Origin: Paramacrobiotus metropolitanus
Taxonomy: Eukaryota > Tardigrada > Eutardigrada > Parachela > Macrobiotidae
Length of the DNA stretch: 64,000 nucleotides
NCBI RefSeq assembly: GCF_019649055.1
Contig: NW_026570221.1
Location: forward strand, 868,001 to 932,000
Direction: 5' to 3'
Of this stretch, positions 11,621-21,457 are shown piece by piece. The position numbers and the translations under genes were made by a program. The stretch's first letter is position 1, and each line of letters starts with the position of its first letter. The notes below the pieces were generated by a model. The model searched no databases. It saw nothing but the letters and a program-made list of their open reading frames with translations, and had not been told where the DNA came from.

Positions 11621-11960
11621 TTAAAGTACCCATGGCGAAAGCTGCGAATGCTGCGACTATGGGAACATCAGACCCGGCATGCCGTTGTGTATGGGCACAA
11701 AAACTGCCCTTAAGCTTAAAGCACCCTTGGCGAAAGCTGCGAATGCTGCGACTAGGGGAACATCAGACCCGGCATGCCGCTGTGTATGGGTACAAAGACT
11801 GACCCTTAAAGCACCCTTGGCGAACGCTGCGAATATAGAAAAATCAAAACCGGCATATCTAAATTTTACAGTGACCTTAGCAGCCACCTAGGGGAACTGT
11901 AGGTTTGCTGCGAATATGGTAAAATAGTACCTGGCATACCCGCAGAGACTTCAACAGCAG
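11619..11960 (+). repeat. Tandem repeat, 90-95-bp unit, three clear copies
   Basis: The word GGCGAAAGCTGCGAATG begins at 11634 and 11729, and a degenerate form at 11819; each is followed by GGGAACATCAGACC and GGCATGCCG in the first two. A fourth, decayed unit can be traced to about 11960 (GCTGCGAATATGG, CTGGCATACC). Overlapping open frames on both strands through this block are products of the repeat, not genes. Confidence 0.8.
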
Positions 11961-13060
11961 CCTTGGTGGACTATGCAGATACTGCAGAGTCTTGATTAAG
12001 TTAAGGTCTGGCCGCCAAACTCATCTCAGCAGTCCAACTCATCTAAAAAAACTCTTCTCGTGCAACTGGCAAACGCCAGGACTGCCGGCAGCGATTGACA
12101 TTGTTAATGGCTCAGTATAAACCGAAAGACTTATTTACACTGCCACCTATTTTTAGATAAACCCAGATTAGCTCTAAAGATATGCACTGCAGCTAATGCA
12201 AGTTGTGTTTTTAATTGCGTACGTAAATTGCGTACCCTACCTATATGGGGTTACTGATCTCTTTCTTTACCCTTATAAGTAATAATTCTCCATTGGAATG
12301 CCTCAGGCAACAATAATCAGATAAAGCCGTTTCTCCGTTGGTCACATCATTCGCATACTTTGTGCATTATGATGTCAGACCAGGGCAGAAACTAGTCCGA
12401 GTGCATTTTTTGAAGGATATCACACACGCCCAGCCGGTATAAGGAGTTTTTGGGTAGGATAGCCGAGGAGGCGGTGTCAAGTGCCTTAAATTCGTTTTTG
12501 CATGCGATTTAAGCGTCATACTAAATGTTTTTTTAAATCTTTAAAAAAAGGTATACTTTTTGAAAGGGAAAAGGAGAAATTTAAGAGATTATAAAAATCT
12601 GGAAAAAAAGGTGAAGACTTTAAAGTTTTAAATTTAAATAAAAATTTGAAGTTATTCCGCCCCTTAGCCGCTAGAATTCGCAAATAAGGGAGGGCGGACC
12701 ACCTGAAAATCGCAACCTTTTCTTCTTCTTCCCGAATTTTGGTTCTAGGCGCGTCGTTTTCTCCTTCCCTTCGGTTAAAGTCTTCATGCAATGGCCAATG
12801 AGTGTGCTTAGTGCGAATCGTTTTGTCTTTTTTGACAAGTTCCTTGTATACAGTGTTACGCATTATTGTGTACAGTACTTACTATATTCGTAGTTATTTA
12901 GTTATTTACGGTTGCGACTTGGTGAAAACGTTACATAAGGCGATTACGATGTCCCTGCTTTCCTTTTTCCACGGTTTTATTTTGGAAATTTTTCGGAAAT
13001 TAGGTAACTACATATTAATGTGTGTTGGTTTTGGTTTCTTGCAAACAGCCAAAAGAGTAG
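11961..13060. other. Gene-free stretch
   Basis: No supported gene. The minus-strand open frame at 12516-12863 is phenylalanine- and lysine-rich A/T translation without features; it overlaps a plus-strand frame from 12802 that is equally unsupported. Confidence 0.5.
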
Positions 13061-13072
13061 TCCAGCTATCAG

Positions 13073-13215
13073 ACGGCGGCAAAATAGCTGATAAGCTGAA
13101 CACCCGCAGTGTGCGGCAAAATAGCCAACAAGCTAACTGGCCGCAGATGCTGCGGCAAAATAGCAAAAGGCTATTTTGCCGCAAAAACTGCGGCAAAATA
13201 GTCACTCCGCAAATA
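13073..13215. repeat. Cluster of the GGCTATTTTGCCGCA hairpin word
   Basis: Several direct and inverted copies of TGCGGCAAAATAGC occur. One pair forms a perfect 14-bp-stem hairpin, with arms at 13151-13164 and 13170-13183 and loop AAAAG. Related clusters lie at 17473-17645 and 37520-37715. Confidence 0.85.
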
Positions 13216-13337
13216 TTTTCAAAAAATGGCGCGGGCACACCCAAGCGTGTCAGTTATATATCAAACAGGTATCTCAAACGGGCCCACAATATATGACTAC
13301 TTCTGCTGAGCGCAACGCTTCCGTTTCTTAATAAATA

Positions 13338-14252
13338 ATACAAAGGACGTACCAAAAGTAAGTTTCCCTATTTTGCCTCTTCCAGCGCAAATGCCTTTAG
13401 CTTTTATTATCCATGCAGATATAAATGCCGTTCACTAAGGAAAAGAAGTAAAATAAAACTTTGTCTAAGAACAATCAAATGGAGAAGAATTGCCAAAATA
13501 TCCATCGACCACTTTTTCGCACTTTGCCACGGATTTTACCAGGACAGTTTTTGCAATTTTTCTCAAACATCCTGTAAACTTTTTGTAACAATCAAAGCGT
13601 CTACAAGTTACGTATTCTTCTCTCTGCTGATCTCAATTAATAAACAAAAAAATTCACTTATACTGTTTTTCTGGGAAAATAGAAACTATCGATGACCAGG
13701 TGCAAAAAACAAAGAGCGGCCTTACTTCTAGACGGTGAAAAAATCAAAATTTCATGAAAAAAAAATACTGGCCTTGCTGTAACTTAAAGGCCATTGGTAT
13801 CTCAGATGCGCATAACTGCGCATAAAATGTTCTTTTCATTGATGCAAAGAATCTTGAATTCATAGATCCGAGAAGGCTGAACAAGACAAAATTTGGTGTC
13901 GTGAGGAAGGAAATTTTTGATCAAGCCCCTGAACTTCTCAAAAAGATCTGCTACTACAGAAATATTAAGCACACTTTTTGCAGTTAACACTTTTATTTTA
14001 CGGCCAGAAACTGGACTGGAGCGGACGTGATACAAGAATGAATGGGTTTCTAAAAAGTCCGTGGAAATTCTGAAAAAGTGGTACAAGCCATTCTATTTCT
14101 CCTTTCTCCCGTTTCTCATCAAACCATTTGATTCTAATTTTCCTGGGTAGTTTACATAATTGCTTATGTAACAAAAAATATATCAGTTGTGTATTACTTC
14201 AGATGGCGGGGAGGCAAAATAGGGAAACTTACTTTTGGTACGTCCTTTGTAT
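13338..14252. mobile_element. Foldback / inverted-repeat element, ~0.9 kb
   Basis: The outer 42 bases (13338-13379) are the exact reverse complement of 14211-14252. Weaker complementarity continues inward: AATCAAATGG near 13472 pairs with CCATTTGATT near 14125, and CCACTTTTTC near 13509 pairs with a matching segment near 14070. Long terminal inverted repeats around a non-repetitive middle are typical of foldback elements and non-autonomous DNA transposons. Both outer ends stop at ...TAT; no target duplication was recognised. Confidence 0.75.
13802..14086 (-). CDS. Hypothetical ORF inside the foldback element
   Basis: A 94-codon frame with a natural-looking composition (SVLNISVVADLFEKFRGLI, then FCLVQPSRIYEFKILCINE). 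I do not recognise the family. It could be a captured exon or the eroded core of the element that carries it. No flanking splice sites were assigned. Confidence 0.3.
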   Translation of the reverse strand: MYHFFRISTDFLETHSFLYHVRSSPVSGRKIKVLTAKSVLNISVVADLFEKFRGLIKNFLPHDTKFCLVQPSRIYEFKILCINEKNILCAVMRI

Positions 14253-14777
14253 CTTCTCTGAACCAGCAAAATTGATACTAGTAAGCCTAGTAGCACATGC
14301 TTTTGTGGAAGGTTGTGGCACTCTATTGGCGGCAGTAATTTCGCGTTCTGACCTGTTTACGAAGGTGGACGTTAATCAATATTTCCAAAAGTCCCCACCA
14401 GAAGAACAACCATATTATCGGTATTGTTATACGTGAATTGTGTCGGCGCATTACAATATTCTTCAAATAGACAAACTACTGGAAAAACTGGATTCTTTAT
14501 AATAATATTTAGGTTTAGTTAGACTAAACAACACGGGGCTAAAAAAAGTGCAAAAATTGAACAAACGGAAAAATACTGCAGCCGATAATCTTGAATAATG
14601 CAGCTCGCGGGCGTTTCACATTCAGATGAACGAAAAAATAGTGATCATACTCGGCTTTTCATGTGATGGATGGTGGACATTTCCTTTAATGTTCTGTGCA
14701 GCAAGGTCCACAGCGTACAAGTTTAAACACGAAACGTATCGGAGATGTTCCAATATTTCCCCTTTTACTCCTCTCCG

Positions 14778-16310
14778 TCATTCTCGGACTCGGTGCCCGG
14801 TGGAGCTTCCGTATTCGCTGGACTGCACCGCTTTCTCGTCGTTTTCGGCGTTTGCCGGCCACCAGTCCTGAACGCTGCGCCACAAAGCGTACAGGCACAC
14901 CAGGTTCAGTTTACTTACGTCCACGCTCGCTACGTTGTACGACGTCCAGGTGTGATTGCGATAATGCGCTGACGGACGCGGATCGCAGGATTGGTAGTCC
15001 GGAGAATCTGCAGAATTTCTTCTCAGAATAAAACTCATTACTACACCAGAAAAAGTGTTGCGTACAGTCCTCTCTCACGTTGAGATTTTTCATTTGGCTG
15101 TTCTTAGATTGTTCCACCGTTGCAACTCTCTAATGCTAGACTGCTAGTTACAGTTCGATATAAGTGTACCCGATACCGTCCTTATCGCGATGGCATTCCT
15201 GAGCATTAAGAACGAGTTCGGAAGGTGCGGTTACCGTATCCTATCAAATCATGTTCCAGGACTATTATTTTTTTGGGTTCCGGGAGGGGTCACGGTTTCA
15301 AGGTAACCCAGTTTTCGACACGGGGGCTAAATTAAGGGGGAGGTGCTCCAATCATGAGAAGGGACATTAATTCGTAAAATGTGGCCTTTCGGCAAATTAG
15401 CCTCACTGGGAAGAGGATATTGCGCTAGTTTCCAAACGGGAAATTCCATAGGGGCCAGTATGCGCAAGTCGCAGCGATGGCAACAAGAAAGAAGCCAGCA
15501 CGCTGCCTTACAAGGTAAGTATCGTTTTGGGTACCAGTGTGAAATAAGCAAGTGTACGAGGACAGAGCTAGTAGCTTCGGTAGCGCATTCACATTTGCGA
15601 GACTTTGGACACCGTCTTCGTCGTTTGCGAACGCACGATTAACTTAACAGTCGACCGGGAAGGTTGCCAGTCCACGTATGATTTCAGTGTCAGTTAGCAC
15701 ACCCATCCACGGTTGGCGTCTACGTTTATCGTGGATTGTCAGCCTTCCCCGGTCGACTGTTAAATTAATCCTAAGTTCGCACACAACGCACAGTGTTAAG
15801 AGTCGCGCAAATGTGAATGCGCTACCGAAGAGACTAGCTGTGTCCTCGAAGCTTTACAGTGCGCAGATACATCACCAGTCGTATGTCACCGTCGTCCAAG
15901 ACCTCCTGAATAAGCTCCACCGCTTCATCGGGAGCATCGCAATTCCACGGGGAAGGATCGTGCGGTGCGGCATCGCGCAAGCAGATGGTACGGGTGGCGG
16001 GCGTGATGTGCTTGAGGATGCAAGCGCACAAGGCGAAAATGCAGTCCCACTTCGGGTGTAATGGGACGCTGGTTTTCTGTCGCGATATACGCACCACCTG
16101 ACACAGCTCCGTCGGCGTCAGGAGGGCCTCCCACAACTGACAGGTGCGGCGGCAGCGCAGCCGGTCGACGGCATCCAGCAAGTGAAAGATCTCCTTCAGC
16201 AGTTCTAAAGGCAACGTCAAACCGTCTCTACTCAACGATTTCTTGCGCTTTGGCTCCGACTCCGTACCTGAATTTTCGTTTACCTCGAGTGTTTTACAAA
16301 CGCAAAAGCC
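14778..16310 (-). pseudogene. F-box family copy C, disrupted
   Basis: Reading down from about 16310, the copy has a charged linker (ESEPKRKKSL), then the F-box (LPLELLKEIFHLLDAVDR, CRRTCQLWEALL) and TPATRTICLRD. The coding sequence runs to about 15849 and is cut there by a foldback element (15557-15848). The rest of exon 2 is missing beyond it. The terminal exon (about 15014-14778) contains QSCDPRPSAHYRNHTW and has lost one base near its acceptor relative to copy B. No N-terminal exon was found upstream. The tail (SVQDWWPANAENDEKAVQ) is longer than that of copy B, supporting the view that copy B has an early stop. Confidence 0.75.
15557..15848. mobile_element. Foldback element inserted in F-box copy C
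   Basis: Arms of about 110 bases at each end are reverse complements with a few mismatches. Shared landmarks are CGAGGACA, TCGGTAGCGCATTCACATTT and ACAGTCGACCGG in both arms; the loop is about 70 bases. It interrupts the coding frame exactly after the codons for LRG. The far flank is not homologous to the missing exon part, so insertion was accompanied or followed by deletion. Confidence 0.8.
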
Positions 16311-16370
16311 TTCGTCTCGCCACTTTTCAACGAAGAACGCCTATAATAAGGAGCACAGTGGCGCGTTTAA

Positions 16371-16399
16371 GGGGGGGCTCCCGGGGCCAAAGCCCCCCC
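16371..16399. repeat. G-run / C-run hairpin
   Basis: GGGGGGGCT and AGCCCCCCC form a 9-bp stem with an 11-base loop. The surrounding open frames are low-complexity and unsupported. Confidence 0.6.
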
Positions 16400-16849
16400 G
16401 TAAACTACAGATTTGGGTACTTCAAATGCACAAGGGTACCCCCTTTGAAAATTTTACACATATATTTCCCGTTTTCCAACGTACTCCCCCCTCGGTAAAG
16501 CTTTCGTGGTAGCTACAAAACTTGAGAATTCACTGTAAATCGTGTCAGCAGAAGCACTGTGCTTTGAGGGACATAGGAAAGTGCATAAATGTAGCACTTA
16601 ACCGATGAAAGGTGACAGCAGCTGCCGGTGAGTACGGCATCAAGATGCCTGCCAAGGACGTTACATAGTAGGACCAGTAGTAGGCACACCGCCCATTAAT
16701 ACTATTTCATCTCTTGTGCTTTAGTCGTAAACAATCACTACTGTTAGGGATTTGTAGCTAATTTATTTTATCGTTTCCAAACAGTGGCCAAAAAAGAAGC
16801 CAAAAAATTACTAGTTTTGGTTGAATTTCTATTCTTGCAGTAAAACCGA

Positions 16850-17290
16850 GTGCCAGCTTCGCGCTCGGCGCGGAAGTGCATTGCTTTTTACCGTACCCGT
16901 ATATAAATAATAATTATGTAAATGAACTTGAAGTCCCTGCTCGCAATATAACCGATGAACATCAGATTCTCATATTCCACATTACACGCATGTGTGCAAA
17001 TTTTACAGTAACTATCTGTAATTCTATGATAAATCAAGCTCCAAAAAGTGCTCGTGCAAGAATCGTAATACCTCTACTATTTTTTATAGAATTTCTAGTA
17101 AATCACGCACCAAAAACGTGCGTCGGCTTCGCGCTTTGCGCGAAAGTTCACATTTTCTATAAACGTTTTACAGTTTTACTCGTACATGCCTTACTTCTTG
17201 TCCTTCAGCTTTCGCTAGAAGAAAATTTGAATTACGACTTTGGCAGCAAAATAGCTCGTTTGCTTCGCGCTTCGCGCGAAAAATGTCAAC
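16850..17290. repeat. Three spaced copies of a GCGC hairpin repeat
   Basis: CTTCGCGCTNNGCGCG-type palindromes occur near 16857, 17122 and 17258, each followed by AAG or AAAA. Two are preceded by a shared GAATTTCTA segment. The spacing is irregular (about 265 and 136 bases). The open frame at 16876-17298 spans two of them and shows no protein family features. Confidence 0.6.
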
Positions 17291-17472
17291 CGATTTAAAT
17301 TTGAACCGTTAAACCGGCCCGCCTAAGCGAGTTAAGTTCGCCTAAGGTCTGCAATGAGATAAATTCCGAACTTAAACTACCTTTCTTAACGGGATTTTTT
17401 TAATCCAAATAGATTTTAAAAGGCAGAAACAGATGCAAATCGCTTAACGTTATAAGAATATTTTATGGCTAT

Positions 17473-17645
17473 GGCTATTTTGCCGCAGTATAACAATAAG
17501 GGTTGGAATAGCCCTCAGGCTATTTTGCCGCACAGTGCGTCGGGATAGCCAGTTGGCTATTTTGCCGCACTATGGTTGGCGAAATAGCTTGTTGGCTATT
17601 TTGCCGCAGCCTGCGTTGGAATAGCTAGTACGCTATTTTGCCGCA
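17473..17645. repeat. Array of five GGCTATTTTGCCGCA copies
   Basis: The word begins at 17473, 17518, 17555, 17594 and (one base changed) near 17631, spaced 36-46 bases. Between them are decayed inverted versions such as GGAATAGCC and GGGATAGCC. The array therefore consists of imperfect hairpins in series. Confidence 0.85.
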
Positions 17646-17719
17646 GTTTATTTTTAATTTTTCAAACACCTTTCTGTTAGCTAGATTGCTACCGACAAGG
17701 CGACAACTAACTACCCAGG

Positions 17720-17895
17720 GCCCGGTCACCGCCTCCCCCCTCAGAAAAATTTCGTATATTGCTTAAAGACAGGGTAGGTATTGAGAATACTTAAAAAAGT
17801 ATTTTCGTCGGAAATGGTCCAGTAGACGTGGCCAAAAACTAATTTAACTGCCGTATGTATTGTGCTAGTGCACTGGCTGTACATACGGCACTTAA
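17720..17895 (+). repeat. Dispersed repeat with terminal hairpin, copy 1
   Basis: This matches 18715-18885 over about 150 bases (shared GGTCACC, CTCCCCCTCA, TTAAAGACAG, ATACTTNNGTCGG and CGTGGCCAAAAA). Each copy ends in a hairpin; here TGCCGTATGTA (17849-17859) pairs with 17880-17890. Confidence 0.7.
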
Positions 17896-18714
17896 ACTAT
17901 ATTGGCCAATGTACGTATGAAGTATGTATGTATTCTCATTAAACGGTGTTCATCGGACTGGTGAAAACGTCATGGCTGTTTTACTATGCATAGAAGTAGC
18001 AAAGCATTGTGTGCAAGATGACATGGTTCTTTCTCAAATCGGCCTCTCAGTGAATTATCTAGGCGCCTAACAGCCTCGCGAAGAAGTGTTTCTTGGCGTA
18101 CTGTCTTGCAACGAAATGTCGCGCGGCGAGATGACCTTTGCGGCGAGATGTCTGCTACCAAATATACTTCGACTAATTGTACTCGGCAAAATGTCCCGGT
18201 GCCAACTGAGAATCTTGGGACGGCATCCAGTACGAAATCTTCCTTTTACTAGTAGCTGCAAAGTTACAGTTATTTAGCGCTGCATATTTAAAGTAAATGA
18301 GAACGCTCATGGCAGAGGTTAGGCATTCACGGCAGAGTGCTCGATCGCGGCATTAGAAAACAGTAAACAAAGCCTTCCTGACGTTTATGAATTATAGCTG
18401 CCTTTTCGACTTATTGCGTGGAATGCTAAACAAAAGCTAAGAAAACCATAAAAATTAAAAGGTTTCTCTGTGTGAGCCAGCTACTATCTTTTAACAAAAA
18501 TTTTTAATTTTTTAAACTCGCCAACACCGTAGACTATGAGAGATCATGTCACACAGAATGTGTCTCTTCTATGGACAAGCTTTTGCGTTTGACAGCCCAT
18601 GGCATTACTAAAGGATCACACTGTTTAATGAGGCTAGGTATCCAAAAGATCCAGATATTTGATTATGAACTACTCAAAATACTTCTAAAGGGCATGCAAG
18701 TCTTAAATTTAAGA

Positions 18715-18885
18715 GGGACCGGTCACCACCTCCCCCTCATAAAAATTTCATATTTTGTTTAAAGACAGATGTGGCGAACACTTAAGAAATACTTTTGTCG
18801 GCAATGGTTCAGTGGTCGTGGCCAAAAATAAAGTGCCGTATGTATTGTCAGTGTACCGTACATTGTACTGGCAATACATACGGGA
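18715..18885 (+). repeat. Dispersed repeat with terminal hairpin, copy 2
   Basis: Direct repeat of 17720-17895. The terminal hairpin has arms CCGTATGTATTG (18836-18847) and its reverse complement (18872-18883), with CAGTGTAC/GTACTG also able to pair inside. The sequence between the copies (17896-18714) shows no supported gene. Confidence 0.7.
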
Positions 18886-19129
18886 CCGCGATCCGTATTA
18901 CCTGTTATCACTGCATCTGCAAGCTTGCATCTTGACTACTAATTCTTAATTTTGGGTTTTACGACATGCCGTCTTTAAAATCTAACCGGTAGTCGATTCG
19001 ATTTAATTGCACGGCTTATCTCTAAATTCTTCTCTGTGTTGCACCACGCGCGCGATTCTGGCAAGTACAAAGAGTTCACAAAACTTTTACATTCTCAAGC
19101 CAGGCAGTTAAAAATAAAATCTGTTGAAG

Positions 19130-19400
19130 TAAAAATCAAACCAAAAAACGAAATAAAGCTAAGAGAGGTGAAACCTGAGAACACCTAAAAGCTCAACGCA
19201 AACTTAGGAAAACTTAAGAAACCTAAGAGAAACCTAGGAAAGGTTAGAAAACATGAAACGAAGGACAACATAAGAAAGCATACGAAAACAAGAAACACAA
19301 AACAAACCGAAAAAGACGAAAGCATAAACGTATGCAAACTTAAGAAATATAGGAAAACCGAAGAAGAAAACAAAGAAAACTTGAAAGCTATCCGGATCAA
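19130..19400 (+). repeat. Purine-rich degenerate minisatellite (CCTAAGAAA type)
   Basis: Units resembling ACTTAAGAAACCTAAGAGA recur with drift in length. The antisense open frames through this block are phenylalanine/serine/leucine-rich translations of the repeat. A related block lies at 500-590. Confidence 0.6.
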
Positions 19401-19553
19401 TTTGTTTTGCTGTGGATTGCTCGCACCAAGAGATCCCAGAGATGAAATGTTTCAAAGCAATTCGGTCCAAACTGCAAAAAACCGAAATGTCGCAGCTTTC
19501 GTACGTTCCGCGTTGAAGCGTCTTTATGGCAAAAATTCACGCGTCGAATTTAT

Positions 19554-20034
19554 TTGCGGCGACATATTGCACTCCCGGTTGTCCAGTGCCAGTTTAAAAT
19601 GGCTTTTAAGGGAGCTGTTCCAATACCTCTCAGTGAAATGAAATTTGTGAAAGGTCTATCGCTGAAAGATAAGAAGAGGCCGGATGTGATCACCCTCATA
19701 CCGTGGAAGCGCGGAAAACCGCTTGCAGTTGATGTGACCTGCGTGGACACACTGGCGGCCTCCTATATCGAGCGCACTTCCGTGAACGCCGGCGCAGCAG
19801 CCAAACTCGCTGAAAGGAAGAAACTAGCGAAACACGGCTGAATGCAAACAAGATACGATTTCGTTGCTGCAGCCTTCGAAATTTACGGACCTTTTGGAGA
19901 CGGTACTAAAAAGCTAGTAGAAACGGTTGAAAATGGTATAGCGACTTCAACCGGCCAATAGCGGGCGAAAGAGTTTTTTAAACAGCGAATATCTATGCAA
20001 ATCCAACGGGGAAACGCGATTTGTGTAATGGGTA
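19554..20034 (+). pseudogene. 3' end of a LINE-type non-LTR retrotransposon ORF2
   Basis: The frame reads KKRPDVITLIPWKRGKPLAV, then DVTCVDTLAASYI and SVNAGAAAKLAERKKLAK. This is the segment found after the reverse transcriptase in many invertebrate CR1/Nimb-like LINE proteins. After a TGA at 19839-19841 the same frame continues with FEIYGPFGDGTKKLVE, another stop (TAG at 19962), then FFKQRISMQIQRGNAICVMG, which is the usual C-terminal end. The reverse transcriptase itself is absent, as expected for a 5'-truncated insertion. It is dead, with at least two in-frame stops. Confidence 0.8.
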
Positions 20035-21457
20035 CGATCTCCGATCCCTCAGGAAAGCATAGAGAAAGTGTTTCTTTTGTAAACGCCGTTTTGTTCTGGT
20101 GCATAGTTTGCACTCGTACCATGATACTTATAAAGGTTATTATCAAATTTGTGAACAGCGAGAAATATCAGGATTGCTGCCTCGTGGTCAAAGTTATGTT
20201 GTAGTATCGAAGTTATGTTGTAGCGAAAATAGCCATAATAATCGAACAATTAAGTAAAATTTTGAGCCAACTGACCTTTCAATAAATTCCTTTTGAAGTC
20301 GTTAGAGATGTATACAATTTGTATAACGTGAAAATAATAGTGCTCGTTAACGTAGTTTAGCGATTCGGTAGTGGAGAAAGAAACTTGTTATTGTCGTTAC
20401 ACTAGAAGGGGTGCTTCAAATGTGCTGACCTTTGCTGCATTCTTTTGCGGTCGAGAATTTGCGGTTGCTAAGTTCGTGTAAATTGTAAGGAGCACCTATG
20501 ACTGTCGGCAAGAGAACAAACGGACATAGAGCGATACTGCCTTTACCCGGCAAGAAGCTAACGCATTGTGCTCAGACAAAGCTATTTTGAAAGCGCTTTT
20601 AAACCACAAAATAAGTCGGAGCCGTTTCTTGTTACTGATATTACCGCCATAATAATTTGTCATAAATACTAATTGGTTTCGAAGTGTTCGTAAGTGGTAA
20701 CACACTTTCAAAATTTTTTAGGCGGAATGGCCACGATGGTAACTCGTACAAAAAAGGATGAATACGAACTCAATTGCTAGCAAGCGAACTGATGCAGTTT
20801 AGCAAATGTTCTGTATAAAAGTGTTAGAGTAAAAACATAGATAAAGTTGGCAACGCTGTTAATTTCAGTGGCGCAGTATTAGCAGACAGCAAAACACGGA
20901 ACAAACAGTAAAGTAAAATTCCTCAATGGTAAATACGTGAGTGATTAAGGGACAGATTTCTAAGTTTCAACGGGGCAGCTCATGGTATGCTTAAGAAAAA
21001 AGACAAGCTGCATCTCCTCGGGTTTCTTTGGTACACTGGCATGTAGCTCAGAAGCCACAGGATGATGAAACAGTTGCGACGGTAGACGCTTGCGTGAACA
21101 CCAAATCGTTGGATCACTCAATTGGCTCGCCGTTTGCGCAGTTATCTGTAACTAAGAGGATCCGAAATTATTGATCTGTGTCAACAGAATTTTTTAATGG
21201 CTTTGACAGTTTTTAAGTTGTACAAACTTTGAAGGAAAGTAAAGCTTTAAATACGTTTTCGAAGCCTTCCTAATTAAAACCTGTACCGGCACAAACGTTA
21301 TTGCAATAATATCAAAAGTCAACGCGTTTTCTCAAAATAACAGCTAAATTTAGATTTCCTAGCAAGATTATTTACTGTGAGCAACTTTCCAAAAAGACGT
21401 CTCAAAAAAAATTGTACTAGACACTTTTTTAACCAAGAAAAATATATGATCTCTAGT
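20035..21457. other. Gene-free stretch downstream of the MULE gene
   Basis: No supported gene. This stretch should hold the 3' untranslated part and one end of the MULE element. I could not identify a terminal inverted repeat or a 9-base target duplication. Confidence 0.45.

Noticed and set aside
11548-11891. Overlapping ORFs on both strands
   Set aside because: They are translations of a 90-95-bp tandem repeat.
12516-12863. 115-codon minus-strand ORF
   Set aside because: Low-complexity A/T-rich translation (Phe/Lys/Ser) without motif or splice context.
17473-17645. CRISPR-like look: five 15-base words at about 40-base spacing
   Set aside because: The genome is eukaryotic, the words are partly inverted and the spacers are decayed copies of the same hairpin, so this is a hairpin repeat array.
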